Below, piece by piece: positions 15,140 through 25,850 of a DNA stretch of 64,000 bases (its first letter is position 1; every line of letters starts with the position of its first letter). A program made the position numbers and the translations under genes. The stretch is taken from assembly GCA_030077755.1 (NCBI GenBank), contig JAQJZZ010000010.1, forward strand, positions 4,960,001 through 5,024,000, given 5' to 3'. The notes under the pieces were generated by a model that saw nothing but the letters and a program-made list of their open reading frames with translations, was not told where the DNA came from and did not search any database. The stretch is from Filosporella fistucella. Its lineage: Eukaryota > Ascomycota > Leotiomycetes > Helotiales.

Positions 15140-18100
15140 GTAACCTTTGTGGAGAAGAACTGGAGGAGGTGTGGGTAAGGAGTTTCTGGTAGATAGCTTA
15201 ATACCCGGTAGCATTTTCTGGCGTTGGAATAGTTTTAGCATTGAGCATTACATGGCGTTCCGGTAGACATAGACTGTGCTTGCAGGGAGACGGGGTGCAA
15301 CGAGCACGAATTGTAGAAGAGCTTGAATGAGATTTTATTCAAGACAAATCTCTCTTTTTCCATATTGCTGTGTAATTTGTGATACTTGCGCCTTGAGTTC
15401 CACGTACCTGGCTTCCCTTCCTCTCTCTAAAATTTTTAAACAAGTTCCCATTCTAATTCTGTAGTCTTGCAATGTTTTTCTCCCACAACTGCCTTCAAAT
15501 CCATACAGTATCCAATCTTGCTTTTGCGCAACTACTGGGGATGCCTTTATTGAGGCACACTCCCTCTCTCGTAGACTGCTGAAACCCATTGGGGAATATT
15601 CGAAATGCCTCTCCACTCAAGTGAACATCCACAGACCAACCGCCCCGCAAAGCTGTATTCATCAAGAGTGATTCCTTTCTTCTGATCAACCGCCTAGATA
15701 TCTGCTGCATGCCACCATCTATGTAAATTCGAGACCATGTATTTGTCTCCGCTTCTATGGCCTGTCAAACTTGTGCTACAAGATTAAATGGAACAGGGAA
15801 GCCCTGAAGAGATGACTCGTCGAGCTCGAGGTGGGTGCCTTTGAGGGAAGGAATTTGGGAGTGTGATCACTCACAAGGCTGGGGCTCTCCTCCAAATCTG
15901 GCAATAGCCTAATGGAATAGAATAGATACCTAGTCCTCCTGCCTAAGGTACCCTCTTTAAGCTTGAATTAAGCTTAAATTGAATAAGGTCCTTCTCAGGC
16001 TTTTGTTGCAGGTCGAAGAAATCTCTAATTACTTTTAGTGCCTCGCTCTGATTGGTCCATTTTCGACCTTCAAAACTTCATCCAAAAATATCAAAATTTG
16101 AATATGTTGTTCTCCTAGCCTTGTTTATTGATATCCCGTTGAAAGGAAACCAATAGAGGACGCTGTTGTTGAGATATTTGCAAGAGAAGTCGTTATTCCG
16201 GACTGTGTTGATGGGCAGAGATGTTGGCATCCCTTTCCTAGCGCCGACGTGGTAGGAACTACTGTATCTAGATTAGTCTGGCGGTTTTGAGGGGAAGGGA
16301 GAACGTGAAAGGGTTTACAGTACCGCCCACTCTATTTGTTCAAGTGACGTCCCTTGGCCATTGTCATTCTGAGGTCGAACTCTCGAGTGGTATTGAGTCT
16401 GCCTGACTCCACTGCGAACGGCTCTTCAGTAGAGTACCAAGGAGGTAATACCACAACAAGATCGAAACTGCGGAAGAAAGATGTGTTCTCGTATAGTTCT
16501 GGGAGAGTTCAAAAATTTCGAGATCGAGGCAGTCGTCTTTATATTTAGACGCTTGCGGAACTGGCTATCATATGCTTTACGCATTTCCTCCTTGATTCTA
16601 ACTTATGGATTCGTCCTGCACAACTTTACACCGAGCGAGCTAGAGCAACGATGAGTTTTCAAGACACGAAGCGCGAAGCAAGAAGCACAATCATGCCTAC
16701 AGCTAACGTCATCAAGAACTAGATCAGCGACAAAGTCCAGCCGGAAACAGAACAAATATCCAATGAAAAGAAAGACTTCGATTCATCATCAACCATTCCG
16801 TCAACCATTTGCTTCAAGTACTACGAACTATGTTTCCATACCCTGCATGATGTCGATCTCAGCATAGGGCTGAAGTACGATTCAAGATACCTCTATCAAG
16901 GCGAAAAAAGCTTTGAGGTCGTAATGCGACATAGCATAGAGTTGTGAGAGCGGAAGGCTCCAGGGCACTGCTTGCAAATGGATATTGCTCATGCTTTCGT
17001 TGCATTGGCCATTTCTCCAACCAATACCTGGAATGAAAATCGTGATTCCAACTTGAAATACTAGGAAAGCCGTAGCACAGAATTGATGCGAATATCCATG
17101 AAGATACCAAAATGCTTGGACTTTCTTTTGTCTTGCATTGGGTGTCCGATTATATTCAGCCACAACTATTGCCAATTGCCCCCACTCCTGCTCAGTCGGT
17201 AAATTATCGTTCTCTACGGCGGAGCCGACTATCTCTCCATCAAGTTTCAAAATATAGCCAAAAAAGCACGTCGGCAAAACTCAAGCCATTATCTTTTCCT
17301 CCAAATCGCCAAATTTTTTTTTCCAACAACCCAGATAGCAAAACATTCACGAATAGAGTTTCTGAGGCTCTACCCACGTAGTACAACTCCCGAAGAGCTG
17401 TTCATGGCTTACTGCGAACGGGTTCGTCCTTGATTGTCAACTATCTGGCAAGCTTAGGACTACTAGGCAACCGGAGTCCTGAACGCTCGTAAGTTGTGGG
17501 AAAACGGATTATTTGGTTATGTGTACCTTCTACTTCAGCGAGTTGTGAAGGAGCGGGCGACATGAAAGTCAAATACCAAAGCCATATTCCATTTCAAACG
17601 TTGAGTATCGGTCGAGGCTGAGGAATGACCCCATATACCAAGTCGCCAAGAATAGCTCTAGTGAAACAAATCTCCATGTTTCATAAAGAAAATGCTTATC
17701 TCATCAACCATCTATTGCTAACGACAGTAAGCTGAATCTATGCCTAACATACGCCGCAGGAAGGAATGCATTGCATACGAATCCACCACTACAGTCCACT
17801 AGGAGTTACAACTGCTGCATTGTGGGGTAAAACCCAGTGCATCTATTTAAAGCAAAAAGACGATAGATGACGAATCAAAATCCTTCGAATATGGTGTTTT
17901 ATAGGAGGTGGTGCCATCCATTCAACCAACAATACTGCCTATCCATTCCCATAATTCTGTGAACAAATAAGCCAGCTGTCCTCGAAAAGCCTCCTGTGAA
18001 ATAAGGTTCAGTCAATACTTTGACCCTTCGCTCGTCAAACAACCAACCATCAACCAGGAGTCGGGGGTCGAATCCGGCCCTCAGTTGCATCGCGATCCAA

Positions 18101-18501
18101 GCTCCATTGTCCTCAAAATCTCACCGGACTCACATCCCCAACTTTTTAAACCGTTACCAAACAAAAATCCAAAAAAAACATTTCAACCGTCAGAAATTCC
18201 CCTCAAGAAACGTTGCAGCCATCAGCCTTTCAGCTCCCCACCAACAAATAACCTCCATTCCCACCCAATCGCCACCCTGCAAAGCTATTTTCAGCCACCA
18301 TTCCCATCTCAGCCACGCCAATCTGCACCACCCTAGCGAGGTGCAGATCTTCCGCCCGAAGCACGATCCAGCCTAGCCAGAATCTCCAAGAAACTCTCCC
18401 AAAACTTTCTCCCAACAATCATCAAAGACCTCAATTCTCCTCAGAGATCCTCTCCTCTTCTCTCCTCGCCATATCCCATCTTCCCATTCTTCGAAAAAGA
18501 A
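15140..18501. other. Gene-poor region (3.4 kb)
   Basis: No convincing gene. A 131-codon minus-strand frame at 16882-17277 and shorter ones at 15335-15710 and 17899-18090 have no recognisable domains, signal or splice partners. The last ~400 nt before the WSC gene become C/T-rich, consistent with its promoter and leader. Confidence 0.5.
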
Positions 18502-19185
18502 ATGGCTGTCCTGTGGTCAACGCGTATTTTATCCTTGTTCTGCGCGTCTCTCTCCGTTCTATTGCTCCTGGTCCCAGCTGCAACCGCTCAATCGACAACC
18601 TCGACGGGTGCGACAAGCACGGCGACGGCGACGATATTTCCAGGAACGGATAAGTGGAGTTATTATGGTTGTTACAATGAGACTACGCTTTCGAACGGGA
18701 CGAATGGGCTGAGAGCTCTGAACGGAGGCACCACGGAGGATTTGACTACAATGACTGTGCAAGTCTGTCTTGATTTCTGCGCGAGTAATTCATATCCTTT
18801 TGCCGGGTTGGAATACACAAAGTACGTCTTCCCTCTCCTTCCAATCTCAGTCAATATTGGCCCAATCTACAGTCCAATACTGTATCTGTCGAGAACGAAA
18901 CTAGCAATTATAACCTTATCTTTTCAGAAGATAAGCTGACAATTCTCTAGAGAATGCTACTGTGCCCAATACATCTCCTCCATCTCCGCTAAAGTCCCCG
19001 ACTCCTCTTGCGATCTACCCTGCGCAGCAAACAGTTCTCAAATCTGCGGCGGCGCCCTTAAACTCAGCATCTACAACGCCAAGAAGACAACCAAAGGCGC
19101 AGGTTCAAAGATAGCCAGCGACGCACCAGTAGGCAGCATACTTGCACTCGGGATAGCGATGGGCGTATTGCTTTGTCTAGCGTGA
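18502..19185 (+). CDS. Small WSC-domain protein, probably GPI-anchored or membrane-tethered
   Basis: Two exons (18502..18821 and 18951..19185) joined across a 129-nt intron give 184 residues. A signal peptide (about residues 1-29) has a long leucine-rich core. A short Ser/Thr-rich stretch follows, then one WSC domain (residues 51-148) with eight cysteines at 57, 89, 93, 109, 111, 127, 131 and 139, in the spacing typical of WSC, including ECYCA and the terminal CGG. The C-terminus is hydrophobic (SILALGIAMGVLLCLA) after a small-residue region, which suits GPI processing or a membrane tail. WSC domains bind carbohydrates in wall sensors and wall-associated proteins. The protein lacks a cytoplasmic tail, so it is not a Wsc1-type signalling sensor. 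Confidence 0.85.
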
Positions 19186-19570
19186 TATGAGGAGAGTGCT
19201 GGAGTAGGCTTTTGGGGATGTGGGGGAAAGATAGAATATTAATTTTTAATGATTCATGAGGGGGTTGTATATTGGGACTGTGCTGGGAGACAGGACGGCA
19301 GAAACGAAAGTATATAAGGGAGGAAGGAGTTCTGATTGTTTCGATTGCTTGCTTCGTTGGGTTGGAAATGTTTGATTACCCCGTTCTTCTGTTTACGGCT
19401 TTTGGGCTTTTATGTTTGGTGTATTGTTTTGCTACGGCAGCATAGATGGATTGGCGTTCATCAGATGTAGAAGTTGCCAGACTTTTTGTTTCGAGTCTGA
19501 TGCTCTAGTTTCGTAGAGTCAATTCTGCGAATGTTGGAATGGAATGGGATAGATACATATGTAGCTAATT
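19186..19570. other. Convergent intergenic region
   Basis: Shared 3' flank of the WSC gene (+) and REV1 (-). G/T-rich on the plus strand; no gene or repeat seen. Confidence 0.55.
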
Positions 19571-22500
19571 CTAGAATTCCAGTCTTCCGATTCCGCGTTC
19601 TTGCACTGCTAATTGTACTTTCTCTTTGATACCTTCATACGCCTGTCTCCATGCTTCCATGCTTTCATTATCATTACTTTCATCAATCAGCCAGCCCAGC
19701 CACCGGACTACACTAACCACTTTCCCCATATCCTTCTCGTCGACAATAACCCGCCGCAGATACCTCTCCATAGCAGCCACATCATCTGGATGCGGTCCAT
19801 CGTCTTCGAATTCCTTGAACCAGGCACTCAGTGTATTGCGTAGCTCAGGAACTGTACTTAACTCCTGAGTCGTAAAAGTAGGTCTCGGATCTTTTGGTGG
19901 TAAACGGACTTTACGCTGTATCATTGGTCCTGGATCGGGTGGCCGACGTCTTCGATTCGCCGCTGTTGTCATCAAACCACCCTTCTTCGCTAATTGTTTC
20001 CTTCTATGCTCATTCAAGATTTCTTGGCGTACATCCTCTGGTAAAGCTGACAGAAATTCCGGATCCAACGCATCTGAAGAATAGCCCTCCTCATCTCTTG
20101 CCGGTTCCTTTCCTTTGCCTTTGCCAGCGACAAAATTGGATTGTGTAAGACTTGAGTAATGATCTTGTTTCACCCTTGCTTTATTCGTTGCTCCTGGTGG
20201 GCGACCCCGACCTCGTTTCTTCACTGGCGTTGGCATTTTCTTCGGTGCAACAGGTGGACCCTTCCGGGGAGACTGTGGTAAGAGACTTTGAGCTCGCGGA
20301 GGAGCTGGGTTGACGCTGTAAGAGGCGAGGATTTCTGCTTTCATGTCTTCTGGAAGAGCTTCAAATACTTCCGGGTCTAGTTGAGATGGCAATGGTGCAT
20401 ATGCTTCTCTGACAGGACTGTGAGACCTCGACTTGGTTGGAGTTTCGGACCTTGAGACTGGCTTGCTTCTGCTCTGGGCAATTAGTTTTGACCTTATGTC
20501 CTGCGGCAACTCAGCCCATACTTCGGGGTCGATTTGGGTTGGAATGATAAATTGGGTGCCGGTCAAATTCAAGAACTTCTTTGCACTCTCGTCGGCAGCA
20601 TTGGCTCTTGCAATTGCAGCTGCCGGATGTATAGGTGTACCTTTCTGCTTCTTGGGACTCTCTATGTCATCAATAGGATCTGAATTTCCCATCAAGCGAT
20701 TCACAAATGTTTTTGGTTTCTGGGAAGTGGCCATTTGATCCGTGAAATCCACAGAGGTCTTGACACCGAATCTGTCAATGCCTGAGATTTGTTTCGGTTT
20801 GGTTGGAGTTATAGGATCGTCGATAGGATCCTCGATCGCCAGCTTGCTAGGTTTAGGCGGAACAGCTCCAAAACTGATTCGTTTTTGGCTTCCATCTGGC
20901 ATTGAAGCAGCAGCAGGCTTTAGCAATTCAAGCTTTGTCATTTGTACACCCAAACCTCTAAGCTCTCCCGGTGAGAAGCCATAGCTTCGTAGAATAGAGA
21001 CAGCTTCTCGGCCAATGACTTCTGCACTGTTGGTGGTTACTCCCATAACAATACTCTTGTTGAAAGTGTCGCATTTCCCATGACCTAGATGCTTCGGTGG
21101 GTCCAAAGGTGCATCAGCTGCCTTTCGCATGATCTTCATTGTGAGCTGCCTCCCCTTCACTCTCTGTTCAAGTAGCCGACGCTGGAGCTCCTTGCAAAGA
21201 TTGAGTACGAATTCTTCAGCTTCTGGTTGAGAAATGAACCGAATCCCCCAATTCACTTCGGCTGAAACAGATTTCCGGACGGCTTGTTCACCCACTTCGG
21301 TACGATCAATTCCTCTGGAGTAGTCCCATATCTTCTCTCCGGTCTTTGGACCCAGAGCAGTCATCAGTCGATCCTTTGTCAATTCTCGAACATCCTTCAC
21401 TAGTTTGACTCCTATCTCCTCGAGTTTGCCTCCAATACTGTATGCAATTCCGGGTAGGCTTTGCACATCAAGCTCTCCAATAAACTCGAGGATCTGTTCA
21501 GGCTTAATTTGATGCTGTCCTGCTGGCTTTGCTTTTCGTAGTGCGACTTTAGCAAGAAGAATGTTACCTCCGATCCCGATTGAAACAGCGCAACCAGTTT
21601 TCTCCTTGATACGCACACGAAGCTGTTGCGCTATGCTGTCCGCTTTCTCCTGTTCTCGCCAGATGCTGCCTTCTTGGACTCCAACACCATCAGTGCCGCC
21701 AGCTGGTAAACAAAGACTTGTAATATCCACAAGAGCTTCATCAACACTGACACTCTGGACAATACCTCCAATATCTATGATCGCTTCATAAAAGCCTTCA
21801 CTAGCCTTTTCGTAGGCTGGAAAGTCGTAGGGCAAAACCTTGATATTTGGACATAATTCAAGTGCCTTCTTCATCCACATCCCATTCTTGACACCGAATT
21901 CCCTAGCAGGATAATTACAGCTTGCAATCTCAGATCCAGTACCGCTTCCATGAGCAACAACTGTCGGCTTGTTCACATATTCCGGAGCACTTTTGAGGGA
22001 CACGGCACAGAAAAAGCTGTCAAAGTCGACATGCATGATATATCTCCGAGCGCCAGGTTTCCGTTTAGTTGGCTTTTGCTGTGAAGCCGATTTTTCATTT
22101 GCAAGCTGCTGAAATCGTGACTTCAAATCTGCTTTCCATGTTGACAGATGATGCAAGCGCGACTCTGCATAGTACTGCTGTATGAAATCCGGATTTGCTG
22201 TTGAAGATTTCCTCATGTGTGGATCAGCAAGCAATATAGCGTTATGCTCTTCAGCAGTCAGAACTTTAGCTTCTTTAGAAGGCGAAGATTCTTCAATCTC
22301 AGGAGTTCGGCTCCTGGGGTTTGTCGCTGGTGCTTTTGACGGAGTTCTCAACTCCGGAGACTCAGATCCGTCCAGGATATCATCTTGAATGGTTGGAGTT
22401 TGGGATCGCCTGTGTACACTTTCTTGAGTCCTCGGGGTAAATATTTTTGGCGTTCTCTCCTTGGATTTTACTTCTTGCTGACCTGCTGCTATTGCATCTC

Positions 22501-23284
22501 TCATTGCCTCTTCCAAGGAAGAGGTGACTTCAAAGCCTGCCGATGAATCAGGTTCCTCAAATGTCAGCGTCTTTCCCTTGGCAGATGGTGCTGGCGCTTC
22601 CGTCGCCTTTTCTGGCTTTTGCGAGCTGCCCCCATAGCCAACCATCAAAGTCTGAACCTGGGTACTGGGGAATTGAGCACCATCCTCATCATCGATATCT
22701 TCCGCAACACCTTGAACCTGACTTGTATACCAACTGGTACTAGTCTGATCTCTATAGCCTCTCTGCTGTGAATTCGCCTGGCTAACAATTTTGGCGCCGT
22801 CAAACCCAAGTACTCGTTGCCCAACGCCTTCATCAAGAACCCGATACACATCCCAGGGCAACAATTTCCCTGCAGCTACGCTATCCACAACCCAAGCTGG
22901 CTTCACGATACGATATTTCCGGAACTCGACCGCTTTCTTGGGCGTCAGACTTGCAGCAATAATATGCGTAACCGTAGTCTTTCCATCAAGATATTGCATG
23001 AAACCACCTCCATGACTGACAATCAGATGATGGAGATCATTCAAAGAAGGCTGCGTATACCCGTTCACGTGCGCCACGATATTTCGAAATATCTGTGGCT
23101 TGTTCGCTGAAGCAGATCGTACCTCCGCATCTAGATTTTGCAATTTTATCTTCTTGCGACGAAAGTAGTCTGAAAAGCCACCGAATTTTGAGCCCTCGTA
23201 CTCCTCTCCCTCCTCATCGTTGAAGGAGTGCTTCTCAATCCGCTTCCGGACCGATTCGGAGTTCTTCTCTAATCTGCTGCCCAT
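19571..23284 (-). CDS. rev1: DNA repair protein REV1 (Y-family translesion polymerase)
   Basis: Intronless gene of 1237 residues. REV1 inserts dCMP opposite lesions and abasic sites and scaffolds polymerase zeta. An N-terminal BRCT domain covers about residues 62-150 (IFRNIVAHVNGYTQPS through WVVDSVAAGKLLPW). The Y-family core starts near residue 412 with MHVDFDSFFCAVSL (metal-binding Asp) and carries SVDEALVDI near 511, the second catalytic acidic pair. The helix-hairpin-helix region has SLPGIAYSIGGKL. The C-terminal third holds three similar motifs, WAELPQDIRSKL (about 923), FEALPEDMKAEIL (about 975) and LSALPEDVRQEIL (about 1083), matching ubiquitin-binding (UBM) motifs. The last ~100 residues fit the REV1 C-terminal domain that binds other polymerases. 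It shares a 605-bp divergent promoter with the MFS gene. Confidence 0.96.
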   Translation of the reverse strand: MGSRLEKNSESVRKRIEKHSFNDEEGEEYEGSKFGGFSDYFRRKKIKLQNLDAEVRSASANKPQIFRNIVAHVNGYTQPSLNDLHHLIVSHGGGFMQYLDGKTTVTHIIAASLTPKKAVEFRKYRIVKPAWVVDSVAAGKLLPWDVYRVLDEGVGQRVLGFDGAKIVSQANSQQRGYRDQTSTSWYTSQVQGVAEDIDDEDGAQFPSTQVQTLMVGYGGSSQKPEKATEAPAPSAKGKTLTFEEPDSSAGFEVTSSLEEAMRDAIAAGQQEVKSKERTPKIFTPRTQESVHRRSQTPTIQDDILDGSESPELRTPSKAPATNPRSRTPEIEESSPSKEAKVLTAEEHNAILLADPHMRKSSTANPDFIQQYYAESRLHHLSTWKADLKSRFQQLANEKSASQQKPTKRKPGARRYIMHVDFDSFFCAVSLKSAPEYVNKPTVVAHGSGTGSEIASCNYPAREFGVKNGMWMKKALELCPNIKVLPYDFPAYEKASEGFYEAIIDIGGIVQSVSVDEALVDITSLCLPAGGTDGVGVQEGSIWREQEKADSIAQQLRVRIKEKTGCAVSIGIGGNILLAKVALRKAKPAGQHQIKPEQILEFIGELDVQSLPGIAYSIGGKLEEIGVKLVKDVRELTKDRLMTALGPKTGEKIWDYSRGIDRTEVGEQAVRKSVSAEVNWGIRFISQPEAEEFVLNLCKELQRRLLEQRVKGRQLTMKIMRKAADAPLDPPKHLGHGKCDTFNKSIVMGVTTNSAEVIGREAVSILRSYGFSPGELRGLGVQMTKLELLKPAAASMPDGSQKRISFGAVPPKPSKLAIEDPIDDPITPTKPKQISGIDRFGVKTSVDFTDQMATSQKPKTFVNRLMGNSDPIDDIESPKKQKGTPIHPAAAIARANAADESAKKFLNLTGTQFIIPTQIDPEVWAELPQDIRSKLIAQSRSKPVSRSETPTKSRSHSPVREAYAPLPSQLDPEVFEALPEDMKAEILASYSVNPAPPRAQSLLPQSPRKGPPVAPKKMPTPVKKRGRGRPPGATNKARVKQDHYSSLTQSNFVAGKGKGKEPARDEEGYSSDALDPEFLSALPEDVRQEILNEHRRKQLAKKGGLMTTAANRRRRPPDPGPMIQRKVRLPPKDPRPTFTTQELSTVPELRNTLSAWFKEFEDDGPHPDDVAAMERYLRRVIVDEKDMGKVVSVVRWLGWLIDESNDNESMEAWRQAYEGIKEKVQLAVQERGIGRLEF

Positions 23285-23889
23285 TTTTTGCTGTAGCAGG
23301 GGGACAATTTCATCGAAGTAGTCGATGGGGAGGATAAGGTATTATCTCATGTCTGCTGATTTGATGAAATTGCATCTTGCCTGTTTAAATGCACAAGATG
23401 TGTATTCGTTGCCTGGATCTGAGTCAAACGCGTGTGGCGACGCGATATGTCAGGCATCCACGTGACCGGAGGCTTTTCGCCTGGAGGTGAACCCTGCAAT
23501 CGGCAAATGTCTTCTTTCACTCTGCCAGAGATTGAACAGAACAGTTGCTTTGAAGTATCATCTAATTCTGAAGATTCAAGTACGGAATCTCGAGGTTCCT
23601 ATTGAAGTCGCACAGACTACATGCGGCTGAGTTCATCTCAAAAGCGATCGGGGATGTGAAAGCTTACGATCGAGGTGAGATGGTAGATTAGATTTTAGTT
23701 TCCCTGGATCTGAGAAGCGTCATCGATGCTAGTCCCAGCTCAAAGCAAGCCGCTTCATGAGCCTCAACTTTTCGTTTTGTAGCTTCATTCCATTTATTTG
23801 TTGCTATTTCATCACGTAAATCTTTTCAGATACATCCTCTCATATCTTAACTCAATTTCCTGTTCATTATTCTATAACACTTTCCAATA
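23285..23889. promoter_or_regulatory. Divergent promoter, REV1 / MFS transporter
   Basis: 605 bp between the two start codons. It contains ACGCGT at 23428-23433, which matches the MluI cell-cycle box, 144 bp upstream of REV1, and CACGTGAC at 23459-23466, an E-box-like site. The matches are seen; the regulatory meaning is inferred. Confidence 0.4.
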
Positions 23890-25850
23890 ATGCCAGAATG
23901 TCCCCACGAAACCTCGCCACTCCTTCAAGATGAAGAGCGAGGCCAGGAAGAACGAGAGGTAAATCCAATTCACTATCGAGTAACTCAACGTTTCTGATAC
24001 CAAAATAGGAAGTCTACCTCTCAAAAGAAGATGGTTCAAATCCCAGGGACTGGCCAAAATGGAAGAAATTGGCAAATATAGCAGTCATAGCCAGCATGAG
24101 CCGTACGTCACAGGACTCTCTTCATCTTCCATCGTTGCAATCTTGCACCCTACGGGACCTGTCCTTTACTCTCAAACAAATTTAGGACCTAACATAAAGG
24201 TAGTTCTCTCCCCTCTAGCCTCCTCAATGTTCACACCCGGCATCCAACAAATCGCCGAATCCTTCAACAGCACCGAGAACGCAGTCATAGCATGCCAAAC
24301 CGGATTCGTGGTTATGCTTGGGATAGGACCATTGATACTAGCTCCTTTATCTGAGACATTTGGGAGGAAATACCTATATCTGACATGTTTTGGGGCGTTT
24401 ACTGTTTTGCAAATACCTAGTAAGTTCAATTTTTCTAAAGTCTAGCTTTGAAAGGCTAAGAAGGTAGAGAGAATTGCGTCAGTGTTTAGATGCCTTCTTG
24501 CTTCTTTTGCTTTTAACTTTTGGGCGAAAATGAAGCTATTAACTGATACCTTTATAGCGGCCTTGGCTCCTAGTCTACCAGTATTAATCACATTACGGAC
24601 AATTGCTGGATTTTTCGGGAGTGAGTTGCCTCTTTCCCATCCCTCCTCTCTTTTCTCAATCACATAGTGTCGGAGTATCAGATGAGTTTGAGGGGCAATG
24701 CCAAGAAGAGTCAACACTGAAACAACACCAGGTATCGGAATAGCAAATGGCGGAGGAACAATAAGTGATATGTATGAACCCAGCGAACGAGCTGGCATAT
24801 TCGGGTTAGTACTTCTCATCCCTATATATCACTATAACTAACATAACAAAGATGGTATCTCCTCGGTCCTCTACTCGGTCCCACAATCGGCCCAGTATGT
24901 CTTCATCCCCTTCCCATCCCCTCCAAACCCATGAACTAATACACCCCCAGCTTCTCGGCGCCTTGATCCTCACCTCACTCCCCTGGCCCTACATCTTCTA
25001 CCTCCTCCTCATACTCTCCTCCCTAATCCTCCTCCTAGCAACCCTCTTCCTGCACGAAACCTACGTCCCGGTGCTCCTCTCCCAGCGCCTCTCCCACCTG
25101 CAACGTACCTCCTCCTCCCCTCAAAAATACTACATCCCTTCTGCGCCTCAAAACCCATCCCTCGTCCATCGAATCCTCCATTCCATCACCCGTCCTCTAA
25201 AAATCCTCTTCACACAACCTATTGTTTTAACAATGGCCACCTACCAAGCTCTCCTATTCAGTATAACCTACTCCCTCTACACCCAATTCAGCACCCTCTA
25301 CTCATCTCCACCCTACAAGTTCTCCACCCTGCAAGTAGGACTCATCTACCTCTCACCTGGTCTAGGATTTCTAATCGCGGTCTGGTTCCTCGTTCCGCGT
25401 ATCGGATCCGTATACAACTCCTTGACAGCCAAGAACGGAGGAAAAGGAAAACCAGAATACCGACTCCCGCTCGCGAATATCGGATCTGTGTTGATCCCTA
25501 TCTCAGTATTTACATTCGGCTGGTCGATCCAATATCACGCACACTGGGCAGTGACTCTCGTCCCGCTCTTCTTCTACGGCATTGGACAGGTGGCTATCTT
25601 CAACTCGGTGCAGAATTATTATATAGATGCTTTTGAGAAGTATGCTGCTAGTGCTATCGCAGCAGGTGCGCTGTTCAGAAGCGTGATTGGGGGCGTGGTG
25701 CCGTTGTTTACGGGGGCGTTATTGGAGAGATTGGGGGTAGGGTGGGGGATGAGCGTGTTTGGATTTTTGAGTCTGGTGGTGGCGCCTAGTCCGGTATTAT
25801 TTTGGTATTATGGCGAGGGGTTGAGAGAGAGGTTTAGGGTTGAGTTGTAG
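23890..25850 (+). CDS. MFS transporter, DHA1-type
   Basis: Seven exons by my reading (23890..23958, 24009..24102, 24204..24419, 24558..24620, 24732..24804, 24852..24894, 24951..25850) give 485 residues with consistent phase at every junction. The cytoplasmic N-terminus ends with NPRDWPKWKK, typical of fungal drug:H+ antiporter-1 proteins. Motif A in loop 2-3 reads PLSETFGRKYLY. TM5 has GWYLLGPLLGPTIGPLLG, close to the antiporter motif C. About 12 membrane helices can be counted. DHA1 members export drugs, polyamines or secondary metabolites; the substrate is unknown. No biosynthetic genes lie nearby. The donor/acceptor for intron 2 was picked for phase; the nearest alternative AG is out of frame. 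Confidence 0.88.

Noticed and set aside
16882..17277. 131-codon minus frame
   Set aside because: No recognisable domain, no clear leader or introns; kept only as a note in the intergenic entry.
18060..18090. tRNA B-box-like sequence (GGGTCGAATCC)
   Set aside because: No matching A box, acceptor stem or anticodon arm upstream.
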